Assembly (NCBI RefSeq): GCF_025673445.1
Contig: NZ_JAOVQN010000002.1
Location: 1-64,000, forward strand
Length of the DNA stretch: 64,000 bases
DNA from: Ruegeria_B marisflavi
GTDB taxonomy: Bacteria; Pseudomonadota; Alphaproteobacteria; Rhodobacterales; Rhodobacteraceae
Direction: 5' to 3'
The notes under the pieces were generated by a model. That model searched no databases. It saw only the letters and a program-made list of their open reading frames with translations, and was not told where the DNA came from. Shown here one piece after another: positions 59,633-64,000 of this stretch (position 1 is its first letter; every line of letters starts with the position of its first letter). A program made the translations under genes and the position numbers.

Positions 59633-61471
59633 GTGTCTCATTTGTCAAATGTCGTTTCAGCCTGGCGCCGGTCATGGTCGCGACGTGCGCTTTTTGTGCC
59701 CCTCTACGCGGCCCTACGCCTGTTGGCGCTGGCCCTGATCGCGCCGTCCTTGGCGGGGCTGATCAACCTTGCCGTCGCACTGTCTGACCAGTCTGCGCTG
59801 ACCGACCAAGACATCGCGCGGTTTATCCTGTCGCCAATGGGATTCGCGGCAACGCTTGGCGTGCTGAGCGTGCTGCTGGTGGCAGAGGTGCTGAGTTTCT
59901 CGGTCATGGCGGCGAGCCTGCGCAGTCTTGAGGCTGATGTTTGGCGCACCGGCAGCGCGGCCTTTGCGCTGGTGTTTCGCCGGGTGAGGGCGCTTTTGAG
60001 CTTTGCGGTTCTGTTCATCTTGCGGCTGTTGCTACTGATCGCGCCGTTTGCGGCGCTGGCGGGGCTGGTCGCGTGGTGGAAACTGACCGACTATGACATC
60101 AACTATTACCTGACCTTTCATCCGCCCGAGTTCTGGGTGGCGGTGGTGCTGATCGGGCTGATCGTGCTGCTGCTGGCCGGTGCGCTGATCCTGCGCCTGT
60201 CGGGCTGGGCGCTGGCGCTGCATCTGGTTCTGTTCGACGGGATGCGCCCACGCGAAGTCTTTGCCGAGAGCACCCGCCGGATGGGCGTGCGGCGGACCAG
60301 GCTGAAGATCGAACTGGTGATCTGGGCGGCGATCCGTATTGCCATTGCCGCCGGTATCGCCGCTGTGGCCAATCTGGCGATGGCCGTGATCCCGATCCCG
60401 GCCGAAGGCGGCTTGCGCCGGGCCCTGATCCTGATCGTACTGGTGCTGGGCCTTTGGGCGCTGGCCGGTCTGGTGCTGTCGGCGATTGGCCTGGGGGCGC
60501 TGGCCAAGGTTCTGGACGGGTTTTATGGCGGTGAGGCGACGGTTCCCACGCCCTCGGCGCGCATAGGCCTGCGCGGCCGTCTGATAGGGGCCGCGGGCAT
60601 TGCGGCGATTGCCTTGGGGATCGGCGCCTGGGTCGGCGACGGGCTCTTGACGCAACTGACAGCCGAGGACGACGTGACCGTCATCGGCCACCGGGGCGCG
60701 GCGGGATCGCGGCCGGAAAACACCATGGCCTCGGTCGTGAAGGCGATCGAGGATGGGGCCGATTGGGTCGAGATCGACGTGCAGGAAACGGCCGATGGCG
60801 AGATCGTGGTGATGCATGACAGCGATTTCATGAAGCTGGCGGGCGTGCCGACCAAGATCTGGGATGCCACGATGCAGGATCTGGAAGCCATAGACATCGG
60901 CGGCTGGTACGCGCCGGAGTATTCGGTCGAGCGGACGCCGACCCTGCGAGCGGCGCTGGAAGCGGCCCGGGACAAGTCCCGGGTACTGATCGAACTGAAG
61001 TACTACGGACACGATGTGGATCTGGAAAACCGGGTCATTGCCCTGGTCGAGGAACTGGGGATGCAGGACCAGATCGCCACCATGTCGCTGAAATACCCGG
61101 CGGTACAGAAGATGCGGGCGCTGCGCCCGGACTGGCGCACCGGAGTTCTGGCCGCCACTGCGGTGGGCGATCTTGCCGGGCTGGAGGGCGATTTCATCGC
61201 CGTCAGCACCGCCAGTCTGCGCCCGTCGCTGGTGCGCGCGGTGCATGCGGTGGGCAAGGACATCTATGTCTGGACCGTCAACGAGCCGCTCTTGATGTCC
61301 AAGATGATCTCGCTTGGGGTCGATGGGCTGATCACAGACGAACCGGCCTTGGCGCGCGAGGTGCTGGAGGTGCGGGCGACGCTGAACCCGGCGGAACGGG
61401 TGCTGTTGTGGCTGACCCAGGAAATGGGCTGGGAGGCGGATGCGAAGGAGTATCGCGATGAGAGCCCGTAA
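59633..61471 (+). CDS. Membrane-anchored glycerophosphodiester phosphodiesterase
   Basis: 612 residues from a GTG at 59633 with GGGAG upstream. Residues 1-350 contain about eight hydrophobic segments, as in GDPD proteins with a glycerophosphoryl-diester membrane domain. The catalytic TIM barrel follows: VIGHRGAAGSRPENT (about 345-359, His and Glu), WVEIDVQETADGEIVVMHDS (metal Glu/Asp and catalytic His) and LIELKYYGHDVDLE. It splits glycerophosphodiesters into glycerol-3-phosphate and an alcohol, probably at the periplasmic face. This may help in phosphate or lipid turnover. Confidence 0.9.
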   Translation: MSHLSNVVSAWRRSWSRRALFVPLYAALRLLALALIAPSLAGLINLAVALSDQSALTDQDIARFILSPMGFAATLGVLSVLLVAEVLSFSVMAASLRSLEADVWRTGSAAFALVFRRVRALLSFAVLFILRLLLLIAPFAALAGLVAWWKLTDYDINYYLTFHPPEFWVAVVLIGLIVLLLAGALILRLSGWALALHLVLFDGMRPREVFAESTRRMGVRRTRLKIELVIWAAIRIAIAAGIAAVANLAMAVIPIPAEGGLRRALILIVLVLGLWALAGLVLSAIGLGALAKVLDGFYGGEATVPTPSARIGLRGRLIGAAGIAAIALGIGAWVGDGLLTQLTAEDDVTVIGHRGAAGSRPENTMASVVKAIEDGADWVEIDVQETADGEIVVMHDSDFMKLAGVPTKIWDATMQDLEAIDIGGWYAPEYSVERTPTLRAALEAARDKSRVLIELKYYGHDVDLENRVIALVEELGMQDQIATMSLKYPAVQKMRALRPDWRTGVLAATAVGDLAGLEGDFIAVSTASLRPSLVRAVHAVGKDIYVWTVNEPLLMSKMISLGVDGLITDEPALAREVLEVRATLNPAERVLLWLTQEMGWEADAKEYRDESP

Positions 61472-62018
61472 CCTTGTGATCGGCTGCCTGCTGGTCGCGG
61501 GGCCCGTGGCGGCGCAGGATATCGGGCGGGTGGTCGAACTGCCCGCGCATCGCTCCTTCATGACCACGCGGAGCGAGGCCGTGCTGGCGCCGTTTACCAC
61601 CGATGGCTGTTCCGGCGGATTGAGTGCCGGGTGGACGCTGGTTGCCGAGACCTTTCCCGATTTTGCCGCGGCGCAGGGCGATGTCCCGCCGTGGGAGGCC
61701 TGCTGCATCATCCATGACCGCGCCTATCACGACGGCGGCGGGGCGGAGGACGCCGAGGCCAGCTATGACGCCCGGGTGCAGGCGGACGAGGAATTGCGGT
61801 CCTGCGTGCGCGAGACAGGCGAAAGCCATCTGGAGGCGCTTGCCATCCGCTATGACACCACGCCCGAGACGGTGCGCCGAGCCTATGGCACGATTGCCGA
61901 CGCGATGTACATGGCGGTGCGGTTCGGTGGCGGTCCCTGTTCCGGGCTGCCGTGGCGCTGGGGCTATGGTTACCCGCAATGCACACCTTTCGATCTTGCC
62001 CTGCCTGCGCGCGAATGA
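61458..62018 (+). CDS. Exported phospholipase-A2-like protein
   Basis: 186 residues from the ATG at 61458, supported by AAGGAG seven bases upstream; it overlaps the end of the GDPD gene by 14 bases. A signal peptide ends near VAAQD. The mature part has TDGCSGGLSAGW, then WEACCIIHDRAYHDGGG, then ADEELRSCVRE. The CCxxHDxxY pattern is the catalytic helix of phospholipase A2, and the DGCS loop resembles its calcium loop. Following a GDPD gene, a role in phospholipid degradation is plausible. I know no characterised homolog. Confidence 0.72.
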   Translation: MRARNLVIGCLLVAGPVAAQDIGRVVELPAHRSFMTTRSEAVLAPFTTDGCSGGLSAGWTLVAETFPDFAAAQGDVPPWEACCIIHDRAYHDGGGAEDAEASYDARVQADEELRSCVRETGESHLEALAIRYDTTPETVRRAYGTIADAMYMAVRFGGGPCSGLPWRWGYGYPQCTPFDLALPARE

Positions 62019-62080
62019 CGTCGTGACAGGGCGGCGAGAATCCGTTATCCAGCGAAAAACACGCGAATAGGAAGACCGCT

Positions 62081-62215
62081 ATGGCTGATTTCAAACCCGG
62101 TTCGATGGACATCACCACCCAGACCCAGACTTTTGAAGGGTTCATCAAGGCCACCATCCGCGTGGCCGTGGTGATTTTCTGCATTCTGCTGTTCATGGCA
62201 GTCTTCACCTCCTGA
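62081..62215 (+). CDS. aa3-type cytochrome c oxidase subunit IV (short form)
   Basis: 44 residues: MADFKPGSMDITTQTQTFEG then FIKATIRVAVVIFCILLFMA. One membrane helix lies near the C-terminus, preceded by the TQTQTFEGF segment typical of the small bacterial CoxIV family (PF07835 type). It packs against subunits I and III of the aa3 oxidase in Paracoccus and Rhodobacter. The other oxidase genes are not in this window, which is normal for this peptide. Confidence 0.85.
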   Translation: MADFKPGSMDITTQTQTFEGFIKATIRVAVVIFCILLFMAVFTS

Positions 62216-62232
62216 TCCGGCGGGAGCCTTCC

Positions 62233-62850
62233 GTGAAAACCTTGATGCTTGTCTGTGTGCTGGCGGCCGGTACGGCGGCCTGTACGCGCCAGAGTGCGCC
62301 CTTTGCCGATGATGCAACCGTGGCGGCCGTGCGCTATCGTGAGCCGGGACCGGCGAAGCTGACGCTTTACACCATGGTCAACAACCGCTCGGGCGCGGGG
62401 GCGCATACGTCGCTGATGATCAATGCCAGCGAGCGGGTGATCTTTGATCCGGCGGGATCGTTCTGGGCCGATCTCGTGCCAGAACAAAACGACGTTTTGT
62501 ACGGGATCACTCCGGCGGTCGAGCGCGCCTATCGCGGATCACATGCCCGCGAGACCCATCACGTGGTTGTGCAAGAGCTGGAAGTGACGCCGGAACAGGC
62601 CGAGGTTGCCTATCGGCTGGCCCGCCAGATGGGGCCAGTGCCGGGGGCCTATTGCGCCAACTATACCGCACAGCTTTTGCAGCAAATTCCGGGGTTTGGC
62701 GACATCAAGGTGACCTTTCAGCCGACCAAACTGGCCGATCAGTTCGGTTCGCTCTCGGGCGCTGTCACGAACAGGTATTACGAGCAGGACGACGCCGACC
62801 TGCAAAAAGGCTTGGCCGCCAACAACGCCAAGCTGAACCAGCCGGGCTGA
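62233..62850 (+). CDS. Lipoprotein, possible permuted NlpC/P60-like fold
   Basis: 205 residues from a GTG at 62233 with GGGAG upstream. The lipobox LAAGTAAC puts the lipid on Cys 17. A His-bearing strand (GAGAHTSLMINASERVIFDP, about 54-73) comes first and a Cys-bearing helix (PGAYCANYTAQLLQQIPGFG) later. That reversed His-then-Cys order is the mark of circularly permuted NlpC/P60 and LRAT-like enzymes. If correct it would be a cell-envelope amidase, peptidase or acyltransferase. The fold assignment is by pattern only. Confidence 0.7.
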   Translation: MKTLMLVCVLAAGTAACTRQSAPFADDATVAAVRYREPGPAKLTLYTMVNNRSGAGAHTSLMINASERVIFDPAGSFWADLVPEQNDVLYGITPAVERAYRGSHARETHHVVVQELEVTPEQAEVAYRLARQMGPVPGAYCANYTAQLLQQIPGFGDIKVTFQPTKLADQFGSLSGAVTNRYYEQDDADLQKGLAANNAKLNQPG

Positions 62851-62858
62851 GCCTCGTC

Positions 62859-63191
62859 TCAGCCCAGCAGGTAGAGCAGGCCGTAAAGCGTGCCTGCCCC
62901 TGAAAAGATCGCGACCAGCACGTTTTTCGACCAGTATCCGGCGGCAAGCGCCACTGCGGCGGCGCTAATCCGGGGCACATCGGGCTGGCCGCCGGTGGCC
63001 TGTGGCCAGATGACCAGCGGCGCGATCAGCGCGGGCAGGATGGCCACGGCGGTATAGCGCAGGTGCCGCAGCAGCCAGCCGGGCAGCGGACGGTCGCCCA
63101 CCAGCCCGATAAAGACAAAGCGCAGGCCAAAGCTGCCAAAGGCAAGCCCGGCGATGACGATCCACATGGTTGTCGGGTCGATCTCGGTCAT
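62859..63191 (-). CDS. azlD: AzlD-family branched-chain amino acid transport protein
   Basis: 110 residues from the ATG at 63191, overlapping the azlC stop by four bases. It is a small hydrophobic protein with three to four membrane segments and the family feature GLRFVFIGLVGDRPLPGWLL followed by YTAVAILPALIAPLVI. With AzlC it forms an exporter related to the YgaZH valine exporter. Confidence 0.9.
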   Translation of the reverse strand: MTEIDPTTMWIVIAGLAFGSFGLRFVFIGLVGDRPLPGWLLRHLRYTAVAILPALIAPLVIWPQATGGQPDVPRISAAAVALAAGYWSKNVLVAIFSGAGTLYGLLYLLG

Positions 63192-63904
63192 GTGTTCTTG
63201 CTCCGGCGTGCCAGCATCACTTCGGCCTGCGCGCCGGCCATCATGCCGGCGGTGCCCGCGATCAGCAGGCCTAGGTTGAACGGCACACCGGCTGTCAGCA
63301 ACGCGGTCACGATCGCCACCAGCGCCGCGATCACATGCGGCAGGGTGCGCAGCATCGGTCCGATCATTGCCAGGAAGGTAATGGGCAGGGCGAAATCCAG
63401 CGCCCAGCTGTCGGGGGTGCGGGTGCCCAGCACCGCACCCAGATAGGTCGCCAGATACCAGGCGGGCGCCAAGGGTGTGACGGTACCAAAGAAATAGGCC
63501 ATCCGCTGTGGCACGGTCAGGTCCGGCTCGGTCTCGAACCGCACCATGGACAGGGCATAGGACTGGTCCACCGTGAAATAGGCGGCAACCGCCCGCTGCC
63601 ACAGCGGTGCGGCGCCCAGATAAGGCGTCAGCGCGGCGGAATACATCGCCACCCGCAGATTGACCGCCAGCGCAGACAACAGGACGATCAGTGTCGGTGT
63701 GTCATCGAGCAAGAGTTGCAGCGCGGTGAACTGCGCCGCACCCGCAAAAACGGTGGCGGTAAAGGTCATCACCTGCACCAGGTTCAGCCCGGCCTCGGTC
63801 GCGAAAACGCCGAACAGCGTGCCAAAGGGGGCCGCCACCATGATGAAGGGTGCGCCGTCGCGAAAACCCTTCCAGTAGACGGATTTGGATGTGGTGAAGG
63901 ACAT
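63188..63904 (-). CDS. azlC: AzlC-family branched-chain amino acid permease
   Basis: 238 residues. It has AzlC motifs: GAPFIMVAAPFGTLFGVFAT, FAGAAQFTALQLLLDDTPT and NLRVAMYSAALTPYLG, and about six membrane segments. It is the larger subunit of the AzlCD exporter, encoded directly upstream of azlD with coupled translation. The substrate is presumably valine, leucine or an analogue, by family. Confidence 0.92.
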   Translation of the reverse strand: MSFTTSKSVYWKGFRDGAPFIMVAAPFGTLFGVFATEAGLNLVQVMTFTATVFAGAAQFTALQLLLDDTPTLIVLLSALAVNLRVAMYSAALTPYLGAAPLWQRAVAAYFTVDQSYALSMVRFETEPDLTVPQRMAYFFGTVTPLAPAWYLATYLGAVLGTRTPDSWALDFALPITFLAMIGPMLRTLPHVIAALVAIVTALLTAGVPFNLGLLIAGTAGMMAGAQAEVMLARRSKNT

Positions 63905-63953
63905 TCCTAGATCCTAAGGTAAGCCCGACCGCTGTACCGAGCCAAGGAAAGGG

Positions 63954-64000
63954 TTGCAATTGGCTATCTCGGACGACCTGTCAGATTACATCATCGCCCC
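63954..64000 (+). CDS. Possible start of a coding region cut by the window edge
   Basis: After AAGGAAAGG (63944-63952) an open frame begins at TTG 63954 or TTG 63960 and reads LAISDDLSDYIIA to the end without a stop. Divergent orientation from azlC fits a gene start. Too short to identify. Confidence 0.35.
   Translation, partial: MQLAISDDLSDYIIA

Overview
This 64 kb window is bacterial chromosome with high G+C and Rhodobacterales-type gene content. Tpa with TauABC, an acyl-CoA ligase of the DmdB type beside tauC, MipZ, a short aa3-type CoxIV peptide, BluB inside the rpsP-rimM locus and a DUF6173 protein all point to a marine Roseobacter-group bacterium. Ruegeria or a close relative is my best guess, inferred from gene content and order only.

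Layout. (1) 1-1260 is a graveyard of mobile DNA: an IS21-like terminus, a serine recombinase broken by an amber codon, a frameshift and truncation, a tyrosine-recombinase C-terminus that has lost an active-site Arg, and a 40-codon IS5-type transposase stub. (2) 1326-5236 holds two secreted RTX proteins, a serralysin-type metalloprotease and a seven-motif FG-GAP protein. (3) 5976-12732 is sulfur and nitrogen scavenging: tpa diverges from tauABC, followed by an acyl-CoA synthetase. (4) 12734-15649 holds a GNAT protein, a DOPA-dioxygenase-like protein, a ureohydrolase and a thioredoxin-fold protein. (5) 15664-23044 (minus strand) is a homogentisate operon: hmgA, fahA, a VOC protein, an MBL protein, an aromatic hydroxylase, a DUF2783 protein, a second VOC protein and maiA. 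A MarR regulator is divergent from hmgA. (6) 23624-25687 holds a class III cyclase and mipZ. (7) 25940-36711 holds four more RTX proteins on the minus strand. All six RTX proteins of the window end in the same module of about 230 residues. (8) 36961-53483 is the translation and SRP locus (rpmE, rplS, trmD, rimM, bluB, rpsP, a chorismate mutase, five GNATs, ffh). It has been opened by extra genes, and trmD lies in reverse orientation. The extra DNA carries a GH25 lysozyme, a TylF-like methyltransferase, a TPR cyclase, a winged-helix TPR regulator and a cupin-OsmC-globin-cyclase operon. A chimeric scar made of the 3' ends of rimM and the methyltransferase gene lies in the middle. (9) 53741-63904 is housekeeping and accessory: sulfotransferase, ProX, threonylcarbamoyl-AMP synthase, acyl-CoA dehydrogenase, MBL protein, membrane GDPD, PLA2-like protein, CoxIV, a lipoprotein and AzlCD.

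How the genes fit together. Taurine import (TauABC) feeds Tpa. Homogentisate is opened by HmgA, isomerised by MaiA and cleaved by FahA to fumarate and acetoacetate. The RTX proteins look like type I secretion cargo, with protease, lipase-like and propeller or adhesive heads on one shared secretion tail. No ABC/MFP exporter is present here, so the machinery must be elsewhere. The globin-cyclase pair looks like a split gas or redox sensor that makes a cyclic nucleotide.
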